64,000 bases of DNA from positions 6,615,501 through 6,679,500 of the forward strand of contig PUFA01000092.1 of assembly GCA_003508835.1 (NCBI GenBank), written 5' to 3'. Made by a program: the position numbers and the translations under genes. Positions within the stretch are counted from its first letter, which is position 1. Each line of letters opens with the position of its first letter. This DNA is from Eonycteris spelaea. Its lineage: Eukaryota; Chordata; Mammalia; Chiroptera; Pteropodidae. The notes beneath the pieces are model-generated. The model was not told where the DNA came from and searched no databases. It saw only the letters and a list, made by a program, of their open reading frames with translations. Shown one piece after another: positions 24,870 to 34,830 of the stretch.

Positions 24870-25398
24870 TTTTGTTTTAGGTGAGCTGACCTTTCAGTAT
24901 TTCCTGTAATGCAGGCCTCATAGGTGAGAATTCTCTCAATTTTTGTATGTCTGGAAGGTCTTTATTTCTCCTTCACCTCTAAAGGAGAACTTTTGCTGAT
25001 ATATTATTCTTGGCTGGTAGTTCTTTTCATTTAATAGTTTGAATATTTGATTCCACTCCTTTCTGGCCCTGTAAGGTTTGTTCTCAAGAAGTCTGATGAT
25101 AATCTAATGGGTTTCCTTTATAGATTACCATCTCCTTCTCCCTGGCTGCCTGACGAATTCTTTCGTGTCATAAATTTTTGATAATTTTAAAATAATGTGT
25201 CTTGGAGAAAGGGCTTTTTGGGTTGAGATAATTGGGTGTTCTGTTGACTTTCTTAATTCCAAGCTCCAGTTCATTCCTTAGATTTGGGAAATTCCTAGGT
25301 GTTTTTCTTCTGTTTTCCAGTGGGTGGTGTCTAAGCCTCTTGGTTCCTGCTTTTATATACAGCCTTAATAATGCCTTTTTTTTCTTATAAATATTCAA
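24870..25398 (-). pseudogene. L1 ORF1 (RNA-binding protein) remnant
   Basis: Intact L1 ORF1p is a trimeric RNA-binding chaperone made of a coiled coil, an RRM and a C-terminal domain. The visible part holds the RRM start (NFPNLRNELELGIKKVNRTP, within a frame at 25168-25398). In broken frames the C-terminal domain follows, with the AREK, KNYQP and RPALQEILKG-like lines down to about 24870. About 175 codons remain of an expected 330 or so, and the coiled-coil part is absent. Several stops interrupt the second half. Confidence 0.8.
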
Positions 25399-25429
25399 TC
25401 ATGATTGCTACCTTCAGTCTCAGTCTGTC

Positions 25430-25931
25430 AGTATTAGTGACAATTCAGTAGCATTCCCCTGGGGCTCCACGGCATTTGTCTTGGAGTATATGGAGGTGGG
25501 TGGCCCTCTGCGTTGGTGGATGGGGGTTGTGGGTCAGCCTGGCATTTTTGCAACTGCGGCTGGTAATAATCAGCTGCTGCTTCTCTGCCATCCTCACTTT
25601 GCTCTCTGCCTTGATCCCTGGGCTCTGCTGCCTGTGTGGAGCTCACAGATCTCTCAGGCAGAGCGGTGCAGGGAACTCGCTACAATTTCTCACTTCTTGC
25701 GCCTCCTACAGGGAGCTCCCAGCTGCAAGAGGTAGCTTCTTTGTTCCTTCCAGTCTACTGCCCGACTCCCACAGTTCTGACCTCCGGCAGCTCTTATGCG
25801 CAGATCACTTGCTCATACATATTGTTTGTGTAGGTTGGGTGTTATTTGTTGAGTTTTAGGTGTTCAGTTTATTATTTCAAGGGGAGGATCTGGGGACATC
25901 TCTTACTCTGCCATGCTTCTGATGTCCACTC
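25430..25931 (-). promoter_or_regulatory. L1 5' UTR (decayed internal promoter region)
   Basis: A relatively GC-rich half-kilobase directly upstream of the ORF1 remains, ending at the right target-site duplication. The terminal ATGGCAGAGTAAGAG line on the minus strand is the usual start of L1 5' UTRs. The longer frames across this region (for example 25476-25859 plus) are products of its GC content, not genes. Confidence 0.72.
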
Positions 25932-25942
25932 TGAGATGCCTT
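25932..25942. repeat. Right target-site duplication of the long L1
   Basis: TGAGATGCCTT, partner of 20450-20460, adjoining the L1 5' end. Confidence 0.85.
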
Positions 25943-26984
25943 AAAGTTTTGCTTACGTTGAGGTTCTGGTCAATATATCACTGAGACCCCATTTTCCTCA
26001 GTGGAATGACCTGAGTAAGCTGGGAAGTTGATTTGGCAATGAGTTCTGAAGCAGATGGCTGTAGTGACACAGAAACACCATTATACTCAACAAGGTTGGG
26101 CTGACAGCCTGGCATTAAATGCTTAAGTTACACACAATAGCATCTTAAATCTTAGGTTGTATATGAAGTACTTATTCTAAATAGTCCACTAAGCATACTT
26201 TTTTTGCCTTTTATTTCGCTGGAGTAAATAGGAAAGACTCTGGAATTTTTTAACACCGAAAATGCCACAGCAAATTTTCTAGACATATAATAGATACTCA
26301 GTATTTTTTTCAGACTGAGTACATTGACTAAAAACTCTAATTTTAGTCTTAAAAAGTTTTTACTTTTACAAGATTTGAGGAAACAGGAAAAAAAAAGAAA
26401 AAAATATGTTAAATGTCCTAATATAATTATTACTTGGGTCTACTGTCATAGTTTTATAATGTATTTTTCATATTACACATCTACATATTTTTATATCAAA
26501 AACATTTTTATGTGCCTGCTCAATAAATTTATTCTTATTTTAAAAGCTGTAAACTAATTCATCATAACTTAATCCATTACAAATATAAGTCGTTCTCCAG
26601 GCTTGTTGAGATCATAATAACCCAGAAATGCACTTATTAGATTTAAAGATATGATGTCATTATAATTCGATGCGTTTTTTTCCAATAAGCTGTACCAACT
26701 GGCAATGGCACTAGCCATTAGGTCTTTCTTTTTAAAAATCATCCTAATTACATAAAAGAAAAATGACACTCAATGCTTTTTAATTTAACTGTTATGAGTT
26801 TAAACATTCTCCCAAATGTTTGTTTACTAATCGTTTTTCTTGTGAATTGATTAAGTGTGAATTCACCTCCTTTTTTCTTCACTTACCAAACAGGAGATTT
26901 AATTTTTAAAAAAAATAGTTTGTATAAGCTCTTTAGTAAATATTAATATATTTTTTATGAAGTGTAGAAAATTAAGTGCCAGGT
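25943..26984. other. No recognisable element
   Basis: Unassigned AT-rich sequence. A 66-codon minus-strand frame (26569-26769) has no recognised relatives. Confidence 0.45.
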
Positions 26985-27185
26985 GTGGTTTCATTTCACT
27001 AAAATCCTTACAAAATCCACTTGAAATAAAAATCATATTTAATAGTCTCCAAATTATAAATAAACATGAGGTTCAGAGAATCAAGGAAATTTTGCTCTTG
27101 CTATAAGATAGTAAAACAAGGCTGAGTTTACAACTGAGTAGGCCCAGTGTTGTTTCTAGGCCCAGTGTTTCATTCCACCATAAAA
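26985..27185 (-). repeat. Possible MIR, reverse orientation
   Basis: GTGCCAGGTGTGGTTTCATTTCACTAAAATCCTTACAA, then ACATGAGGTTCAGAGAATCAAGGAAATTTTGCTC, follows antisense MIR order at low similarity. Confidence 0.4.
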
Positions 27186-28701
27186 CTTCCTCTATCTAAT
27201 TATGGTGAGAGATAATTGCTATAGTAAACTGTAGTTGAGAAAGGAATCCATACTATTTCAATTTGCACCAGATTTAGTAGCAGTTGGAATGATCAGGCAT
27301 TCTGTTTTTAAGAAGGGAGAAGATTACTTCTTTTGGATTAGAATGGAAGAAGGAGAGAAGATAGAATGGCAAATTAAAGCCTTTCCTCTAAAAAGAAAAA
27401 ATTTTCTTGATTAGGAGAGAAAGCTCTGGCAAATGAAGAGAACTACAGATAAGTGAGATAGGCCTGAAATCTCAGAAAGGAATTTTTGTCCATAAGTTCA
27501 GAAAGTAAGATGAATTGTACTGGTCTAGTCAGTCAATTCAGTAAAAAAGATTATGACTTGGGATAATCAAAAAACAGTTAATAATTGGTGAGAAAGGTAT
27601 CAGACTGTAACTAAACGCTTATTTTTCCTTAGCCATTATTATTTAGGAGTTACTCTGAAAATACAATATTTAAAACATGCCAATCTTCAAAGGAAAACTA
27701 GCTTATTATCCATTTTTAAATAAAGACATTTATTTCTTAAGCCTGTTATTTGGAGTTGTGGGAAATAAACAGGGACCATAAAACTGCATTAATCTATTTA
27801 TTTTAAAGGAGGAATACCGACTGCCTTATGAGGATTAAAAGGACAAAAATGAAATGAAAATAAACGCTTGTATTGACAGAGGGGAACACAATGAAGAGAG
27901 CAAAGTTATGTGATGTTTAAAACAGGATCCTTGGCTTTTTCACTTTAAGCCACGAAGAAAGCGAAGAGGGGCTCTTTTATACAGAATTGCTCATGGAGTT
28001 TCTCTAAGTCACAAACAGCTTAGGATTTGAGACTAGAAAACCAGCATGCTGTGATCAAGGGCTCTCATTGTTCAAGTGGTAAATTTATACCCACCCTCTA
28101 AGCGCCATGAGAAGCCAGACAAATTCAGGTGGATATTGGAAGTTGCAAAAAGGTGAACTCTAATTAATATGGAAAGACTGGTAAATTGGAGATAGAGTAT
28201 ATGGAAGAGAAAGAAGTAAACACAGATTAGTATGTAAGGCCTCTGTTATACAGCCACAGGCCCTGGGAGGGCAAAGATCCAGGCTCTGGACTAAAAGGAA
28301 AGCTGAGACTGAATCCCCCTTTGCGATGCTTACTGGCTGAATGAACCACTCAGGGCCTCAGCTTTCTCCCCTCAGTGGTTGTGGGGATTCCTGATAAAGG
28401 ACATAAATGGCTTCAGCAGGGCGCAGGACAGCCGCAGCCCTCACTAAATAGAAAAGCCTATTATTAATACAACTATAACTAAACGTTGTATGTATTTTAA
28501 ATATTGCTACAGATGCATCTTTTTCCTCTGTCAGCTGTTCATGAATGAATTCTTGTTTAATTATTTTTAAAAGAAAGAAGCATAAATGGCTTGTATGCAT
28601 ATAATATCAAGGCTTAAATAAAGTTCCTTTTGCTTACACTGCCCTAAGTAACAATAACATCTACCAGTATCAGATACTAAAATTGCAGTACACTGAATTT
28701 G
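27186..28701. other. No recognisable element
   Basis: Unassigned sequence without coding potential or a nameable repeat. Confidence 0.45.
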
Positions 28702-28917
28702 AGAGAAAGCTGGAAACCTATACTATTTGCAAAATATAAGAATATGGACAGATGGCTTAGTGTTAAAATATCACCTGCTACTTGAAACATAACTCTAAGC
28801 CCAAAGGCTAATGACAGGATTGTATAGGGGGTCTCTGAAGGTCTGTGAGGGGTAGCACTCTTAGAGGTTCAAACCAGGCCAATCCTTGCTTACCAATCCT
28901 TGCTTACTGACATAATC
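28702..28917 (+). repeat. Arm A of an unassigned inverted pair
   Basis: Its reverse complement recurs at 30524-30690. Shared blocks in order are TTTGCAAAATATAAGAAT, AAAATATCACCTGCTACTTG, CATAACTCTAAGCCC, AGGGGGTCTCTGAA, GAGGTTCAAACCAG and CCTTGCTTACTGACATAATC. Arm A has extra bases relative to arm B, including a tandem copy of CCAATCCTTGCTTA. I do not recognise the family. Confidence 0.85.
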
Positions 28918-30523
28918 CACTGCTTTTGAAATTCAGCTCTGAATCTGGAATGACTCTTGTACAAAGAAAACTATTTGGCCCTAATATACTGTGTTAGGCC
29001 CTTCCTAAGTATATACAACTTGTATCATACCATTAGCTAGAAAGAGGAGTCTGACTGAATTATTCATCAGGATACTCTGTAAAACAGGTGCAAATGCATT
29101 GATGGATGTAAGTATGACTACAGCCACTCGGTTCATTAGTGTACCAATGTGTGGACAGGACTGTTCTAGCTACTTGGAACATCGACTACTTGGAAACGAC
29201 CAAAGCTTCAAACTATTTTTTGTGGGAAATACCAGCCTCCTTTAAAATTCGTTAATTGCCATAAAATGCTGGCCTCTAGTTTACCATGAGACCAGGATAT
29301 TGCCACCTTTCCACAGACAAGCAGTTTCTATGAGCTGGCATCGCTGATGGGCTGAAGAACCCTGCACAACTCCAATGCATGTCAGAGCTGGCACACCATA
29401 TCGTGAAAGAGGCAGCTCGGCTTAGGAGAAAGAACATGTGTCTTTCCTGGAGACAACCGGTTAGATTGCCGGCCTTCGTTCTTTCTTCAGTTTCTCATCT
29501 GTGGCATGGGTCTTCCCTCTTTCCTCCCGTTGGCCAAGGACTGTATCAGAACAGCGGTGTCTGTGACTGGCCACAGATAGGCACTCCTCTCCACCCCCGC
29601 ATTCGTGTCTGGGAGCGCTAACTCAGTCCAAAAGCTCCCTCCACCTGCCTAAATGGAGTCAGAAATTCATGACTGGTCTAGGGGTCCCTCAATAGCAAAA
29701 TGTGAAATAATTTCTGCAGAATTAGAGAAGTTCTGAAGGAGACGCAGAAACATAATTTGATCTGATGAGAGTAAAGACTATAACTTTTCCAAGTTATAAT
29801 GCCCTGAGGAAAAGTACACGTTTTGGGGAGTGCAGAACATTTTTGAAACTCATATTGTTTTAGATGTCTTTAACACACCTAAATCGCTAAAAGGCTGTGA
29901 ACACCAAACAAGTATTCCATCAAGTCTGTATTCCAGTTGGAATAGTTAAAGATAAGGCCTCCTATTTTCTTCACTAGAGAAAATGTTAACATTTGAAATT
30001 TTTCATAAGTTAAAAAACAAGCAAAAGACAAGTCGAGTGCCCTGCAGATTGTTGATGGCATGGGTTAACTGGCAGAAGAAGGAACAGGAAGAGATGGCTA
30101 CTGGGGATCACAGGCCCTGAGTGAGGATCCCGACCTTGCTTGGTTTCCCGTACAGGTTTGTCAGAATGAAACAGTTAGCATCCCACTGATGTGAGCTGCC
30201 CTGACATTTTACTCTCCACGTCTGTTTATTAGCATCACACTAATAATGGTTACAAAACTAGGGTTAACTGAGAAAAGAAATGGGATCTCCTGTGCCTATT
30301 TTCATACTGGGTCTTGGTTGTCCACATTTTCTTGTACTGAGGAACCCCATCTGGGCCCACTCTCCTTTCATTCATTTCTCATTCACTTTTAGAAAGATGA
30401 AGAACTCAAGGAAATTTGGGAAATTTAAAAAAATACTAGTTTTCCGTTTCAAAGAAATTTTTATCCCTAAATCAATGGAAAATAGAGAACATTTCTAAAG
30501 AGTGTTTATAGGCCTTATCTGTA
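28918..30523. other. Spacer between inverted arms; no recognisable element
   Basis: About 1.6 kb that does not itself fold into homologous halves. The part at 29330-29640 is more GC-rich, with an 80-codon frame (29379-29621) of no known family. Confidence 0.5.
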
Positions 30524-30690
30524 GATTATGTCAGTAAGCAAGGACGTGCTGGTTTGAACCTCACCGACTTTCAGAGACCCCCTACACATGCCTGGGCTTG
30601 GAGTTATGCTTCAAGTAGCAGGTGATATTTTGCACTAAGCATCTATCCACATTTTTATATTTGCAAATACATATTTCACTTTCTGTTAGC
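30524..30690 (-). repeat. Arm B of the unassigned inverted pair
   Basis: Inverse copy of 28702-28917, shorter because it lacks two short insertions present in arm A. The similarity stops sharply at GATTATGTCAGTAAGC on the inner side. Confidence 0.85.
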
Positions 30691-31224
30691 TGAACTTGAA
30701 AAGAACAATCTTTGTAAACAGAAAACTTAATTTTTTTTTTAACTAGGTAAAAACATTTCCGTATGAGTAAAAAAAAAAAAAAATGCTTCCAGGAAAATGC
30801 TCACTGAGAAATTCCCTTGGGCATGGAATTATAAAGATGACTTCACTGCTTTTGTGGGACAGGTCTCTGCGTTAATTTGTTTGTCAAAGCTGTGGGAGGA
30901 AGAGGTAAAGGCCCCATCCCTGTGTAGAGCCTTTGGCATTGAAAGGATATGCCACTAAAAGTAGATTTGTGTACTTGTCTAGCTAATTAGGAGTATTTTC
31001 TGACCTCAGTAAAAGAAAATATGCTATAACCTCACAGTCTGTTTGGAAATAGAGAAGGAAACAAACAACAGAAGGGCATGTTTCACAGCAGTTTTGACAG
31101 TTCAGACATTTATTGGATGGCAAAAAGGTTTCTCAGCCCCTGAGGAAGAGCAGCAGGTTCCCGTAAAACTGACCTAGTAACTGGGATGTTAGGAGGGGTG
31201 TAGATATAATGAGACTCTTATGAG
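30691..31224. other. No recognisable element
   Basis: Unassigned. A T tract near 30731-30740 and an A tract near 30770-30783 are the only simple features. Confidence 0.45.
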
Positions 31225-32232
31225 TCAACCATAAAAAGGACTTAGAACAGTTACAGAAGAAGGTGAGTGACCAAAATCACCTTCGTCATCACAGAAATGT
31301 AAACAAAAAATCATAATGCGATACCTACCGAGCAGCTCAAATAAAAAAGGCTGATAACACCAAACGGGGTGTCGCTGCCAGCGGATGTGGGACAACTGCC
31401 ACGCGCACCGAAGGAACTGTGGTGTGGGGGCTGGCAAACGGCATGGACCGCTTTGCAGACGTGTTGCAGTTTAATTACAAGTTAAACGTATGTATACCCT
31501 ACGACCCGCAATTCCATTCCTAGATATTTCCTGAGAGAAATGAAAACATGTCCACAAAAAGGACTTTACCAGAATATCTACAGCAGCCTTACTCCAAATA
31601 CCCTAACCAGAAATAACCCAAGTATCTATTAACAGGTGAATGTATTAGCAAATTGTGGTATATTCATACAACGGAACACCAATTCTTTAATAAAAAAGAA
31701 TGAATCATTGGTAAATGCAATAACATGGATAAAATGCAAACACATCATGTTAAGTGAGAGACCAGATAAAAACAGAGTGCACATTGTGTGATTTTAATTT
31801 ATACAAAGTCCAAATATAGACAAAATGGATCTGTGATGACAAAAATTAGTGCTTTCAGGGATTAATGAAAAGGACTAAGGGGACTTTTGGTTGAATAGAT
31901 ATGAGCTGTATTTTCCTTGTTTGTGTGGATACATGGGTGTATATCAATGGTTCTCAATCAGGGGTGATTTGCTTCCCAGAGGCCAACTGGCAATGGCTGG
32001 AGACAGCGTTGATTGTCATGACTAGGTGGATGCTACTGGCATCCAATGCATAGAGACCAGGGATACACAGAACAGCTACCTACGGCAAAGGGTTACCTAG
32101 TCCAAAATGTCAATAGTGCTAAGGCTGAGAAATCTAGTGTATATACAATTGTCAAGACTCATCAAAATGAACTATTAAGTTTTGCACATTTTACTGAATG
32201 TTAATTATTACCAAAAGAGAGAAAAAGAAAAA
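31225..32232 (+). mobile_element. Old L1 (L1M) 3' end, interrupted by MER20
   Basis: Starts in the late ORF2 segment (ATCACAGAAATGTAAACAAAAAATCATAATGCGATACC) and continues through AAATTGTGGTATATTCATACAACGGAACACC and ACATGGATAAAATGCAAACACATCATGTTAAGTGAGAGACC. The 3' UTR follows and resumes after the MER20 with CAATTGTCAAGACTCATCAAAATGAAC. It ends in an A-rich tail near 32232. ORF2 frames are broken. Confidence 0.87.
31945..32136 (+). mobile_element. MER20 (hAT-Charlie) with perfect 8-bp duplication
   Basis: Begins CAATGGTTCTCAATCAGGGG, contains AACTGGCAATGGCTGGAGACA and CCAAAATGTCAATAGTGCTAAGGCTGAGAAATC. It is flanked by identical GTGTATAT copies at 31937-31944 and 32137-32144. It sits inside the L1M 3' UTR, so it postdates that L1. 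Confidence 0.93.
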
Positions 32233-32374
32233 CAAATTCTACAACCCTTCTCTTCTTACCAAGCATAGTTGAAACAGATTTTTAAAAATTATATTTCAGT
32301 TGTATGAGTTTCCATTGCGTACTAAGTGCATTTCATTATCCAAATCATGCCTCAATTAATGTTTATTGGAATAA
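32233..32374. other. No recognisable element
   Basis: Short unassigned stretch between the L1 tail and the L1-5'-UTR-like segment. Confidence 0.5.
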
Positions 32375-32960
32375 AAAATATTAGGGAAACTGCTGGTTTG
32401 GGGTTCTGCAGGTAAAGAGCTTAGAAGTTGTCACTCTATCATAACAAGTAAGCTGAAGAGACGAAAAATCAACTCTTCTTAGATCCATAAGAGAGAGAAG
32501 ACACAGGGCAAACCAAGACAGGAGAGACACAATACAGGGCGTCACAGCTGAGCTTACTGGAGCAGCGACTTAGGAGCAGAAACCCTGCAGGAACTGGTGC
32601 TTGGGGCAGAAACCCTAAGCTGTAACTGAGGAATTTGCTGGAGCCTCAGTGTGGACAAGTCTGAGTTACAAACTGCAAGGGGGACCCAGTCAAATGGACC
32701 CCACAACTTACCTTTAGGGGCTCTACCAGGGTCTCACAGCGGATATGGGAGAAAAATCCCCTTCTGCTTCTGGCAGAGGGAGGGGAAAAAGAACCAGTTT
32801 GAAATATGCCAGAGCACTTTGTTCTTCCAAACAAGACCTGCCCTCCAGAGAAACTAGTTAACCAAAGCCTGTTGCTGGTATTATCAGAGCCTGACTCAGG
32901 GAAAGGGAACTAGCCAATTCCAACAACTCTAGCCAACCTTGTTCCACCTAAGTGGGGAGG
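32375..32960 (+). mobile_element. L1 5'-UTR-like fragment
   Basis: The order GGTTCTGCAGGTAAAGAGC, GTTGTCACTCTATCATAACAAG, AGAAACCCTGCAGGAACTGG, GCTTCTGGCAGAGGGAGGGG and TTCCAAACAAGACCTGCCC is one I associate with 5' regions of older L1 subfamilies. No ORF1 follows it. The assignment rests on memory of the pattern. Confidence 0.5.
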
Positions 32961-33112
32961 AAAAATAGAACAAAAACTTTTTTTTAGAACAAAAACTTTT
33001 CTAAAAAAAATAGAACAAAAACTTTTTAAAAAACAAAAATAGAACAAAAACTTTTTAAAACAAAAACTTTTTTTAAAAAAAAAATAGAACAAAAACTTTT
33101 TTTAAAACAAAA
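32961..33112. repeat. Minisatellite of AGAACAAAAACTTTTT units
   Basis: Five copies of AGAACAAAAACTTTT plus one shorter AACAAAAACTTTT, separated by A- and T-runs of variable length. The AAAACTTTT part is nearly self-complementary. The array abuts the end of the L1-5'-UTR-like segment. Confidence 0.9.
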
Positions 33113-34709
33113 CAATTGGGGGAAAGATGGGTGGGGTAAGGGAAGTCATCTCAACAACTCAAGCAAACTCTTCCTCTCTTCTCTTTATCTACTTATATAA
33201 CTCACACCTGGACTACTCAAAAAATTCCTGAAGGAATTAAATTTTGACCTCAGAGCAAGGTTTAAACATTAAACAGTTCAGTGCACAGGCAGTTTTAGGT
33301 GACAAAGCAGTGTGGGAGTGGAGCAGGGCCTGGCGCCAGCTGAAGGTCAGTCAGCCCAGGTTTGCCAGCGAGCCTCAAATTCGCTCGCCCATCTGGGGAA
33401 TGCCACACTCTTCCTGGGGCCCAACGCTCTTTGCTCAATTCATGCAGAGAGTCTGAGGCAGCCACATGAAGCAGCAGGCATGGAGCAGGGTAAGCACTTC
33501 CAAGGGGCTTCCTTTGGTGCCACAGATCAACAGTTACAATCTAGCAACTAAATTCTACGGTTCTCTCTGATCTCAGAGAAAATATCAGGTCACAGTAAAA
33601 AAGCTGTTTTTAAGTGGAGAGCAAAATGGATTCAAAAGTATAATGCCACAAACTAGTTTATGGTGTGGGTACCATTAACTCTGATGTTTGCAGAAAACAA
33701 GCAGCTCATGATTTTGGTTACTAATGTTGAATTTCATAAACATTGTTTTCCTTGGGGGAATCTGAACTGTATAATTTAGCCTTCCTGCAAGTGATTTTCA
33801 GGCCTTCTCTAATGCTTACAGTGGTACCCAGAATACATTCTCTGCTAAGCCTGGAGGTAGCCCGAGTCAGCTTTTCCCATTACCTGTACACCTAAGCCAT
33901 TCAAGAGAGATATTATTCAGAAATGCCTCTGGAAGAGATGCTGCAGAGCTCCTTCTAAATTCTAGGCTTCTCTCCAGCCAAGAACTTTTTTCCTTAAGTT
34001 TAAATTAACTGACTGTTAACACAATCACTCGCATTGGCTTTCTTTCCTTTTATGCAGGAGAAGCTGCTTCAACTTTGGGTGGGGCAAACTAGAATTCTCA
34101 AGTTATAAAAATTACCCATAAAAACTTCATCACTCACTCATTCTCAGAAGCCTAAAGTTCTATACTTGTCTCTAACCTTCACATTGATTCTACAGGATTT
34201 GAGGTCTATGAGCAATGAAGCCCATTAGCTAAATTCTTTTGGAAACCTGACAGCCTCACACTGTGCAGTTGTTCCTGTGGGCACATCTGCTACACAGTAG
34301 GGGAATAAAATTGGATGCAATCTTTCCCCCACCTCCCAACTTTACTGTTTAAAATGACACTGAGTTTTAGAAGTGGTAGGCGGCGGACAAGAAAGGCTCT
34401 CTTACACTTTGGTCACCATTTTTGACATATGCAAATATTCCAGCTTTATATTCATCATCTGTTAAACACTTAAACTGATAATTCCAGAGAGCTATTTCTT
34501 AGGGTTGAATTCAAGAAAAGAGACAAAGCACCAGTAACTTTTAATTCCCAAATCCATGCATGTGACACAGCTCTCTGGTATGTCCAGCAATCCCTGCTCA
34601 TGTCCACAGACACTGAGAGGGTCCACCACATGCCTCTTGCTGACATCTGGTGTTTCGTTTTCCCAATAAAACTGTTTCTATCACCCATCCCCACCTCTAA
34701 AAAAACCCA
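33113..34709. other. No recognisable element
   Basis: Unassigned. The stretch 33290-33500 is locally GC-rich with a few CpGs and carries overlapping short frames (33244-33456, 33312-33551) without known relatives. Confidence 0.45.
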
Positions 34710-34830
34710 AACTTACATGTGGAATGGCAATGCCTCACCTAAATCTCTGTATATCTCTCTATAAGGTCTTGCACAAAGGTGGCTTTCGGTAAATATTTGT
34801 TGGTTGAAATGAATAAATGATGGAATTAAT
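34710..34830 (+). repeat. Possible L2 3' end
   Basis: TATAAGGTCTTGCACAAAGGTGGC then GGTAAATATTTGTTGGTTGAAATGAATAAATGATGG is the shape of an L2 terminus, but only the last 60 bp are convincing. Confidence 0.42.

Larger units (their letters stand above)
20461..25931 (-). mobile_element. Near-full-length decayed L1, reverse orientation
   Basis: Read on the minus strand it has, in order: a 5' UTR starting in a GGACATCAGAAGCATGGCAGAG-like line (25931 downward), ORF1 remains, an A-rich spacer with a 23-nt A tract (24479-24501 on plus), ORF2 remains, a short 3' UTR and an A-rich tail (20461-20488). It is bounded by an 11-bp duplication with one mismatch. At 5.47 kb it is shorter than a typical 6-7 kb L1, apparently because most of the ORF1 N-terminal coiled-coil region is missing. 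Frames are broken many times, so it is immobile. The 3' end (AATTAGGGTGACATTGGTTAA) resembles L1s of laurasiatherians, especially bats. Confidence 0.93.

Noticed and set aside
25476..25859. 127-codon plus-strand open frame
   Set aside because: It lies in the antisense of the GC-rich L1 5' UTR and shows no protein family; it is a by-product of the repeat.
28702..30690. Composite transposon with a cargo gene between the inverted arms
   Set aside because: The spacer has no transposase or other coding sequence I can see, so I report only the arms.
32910..33092. Phe/Lys-rich minus-strand frame
   Set aside because: Translation of the AGAACAAAAACTTTTT minisatellite.
32961..33112. CRISPR-like array
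   Set aside because: Units are low-complexity, spacers are A/T runs of varying length, and the context is mammalian; it is a minisatellite.
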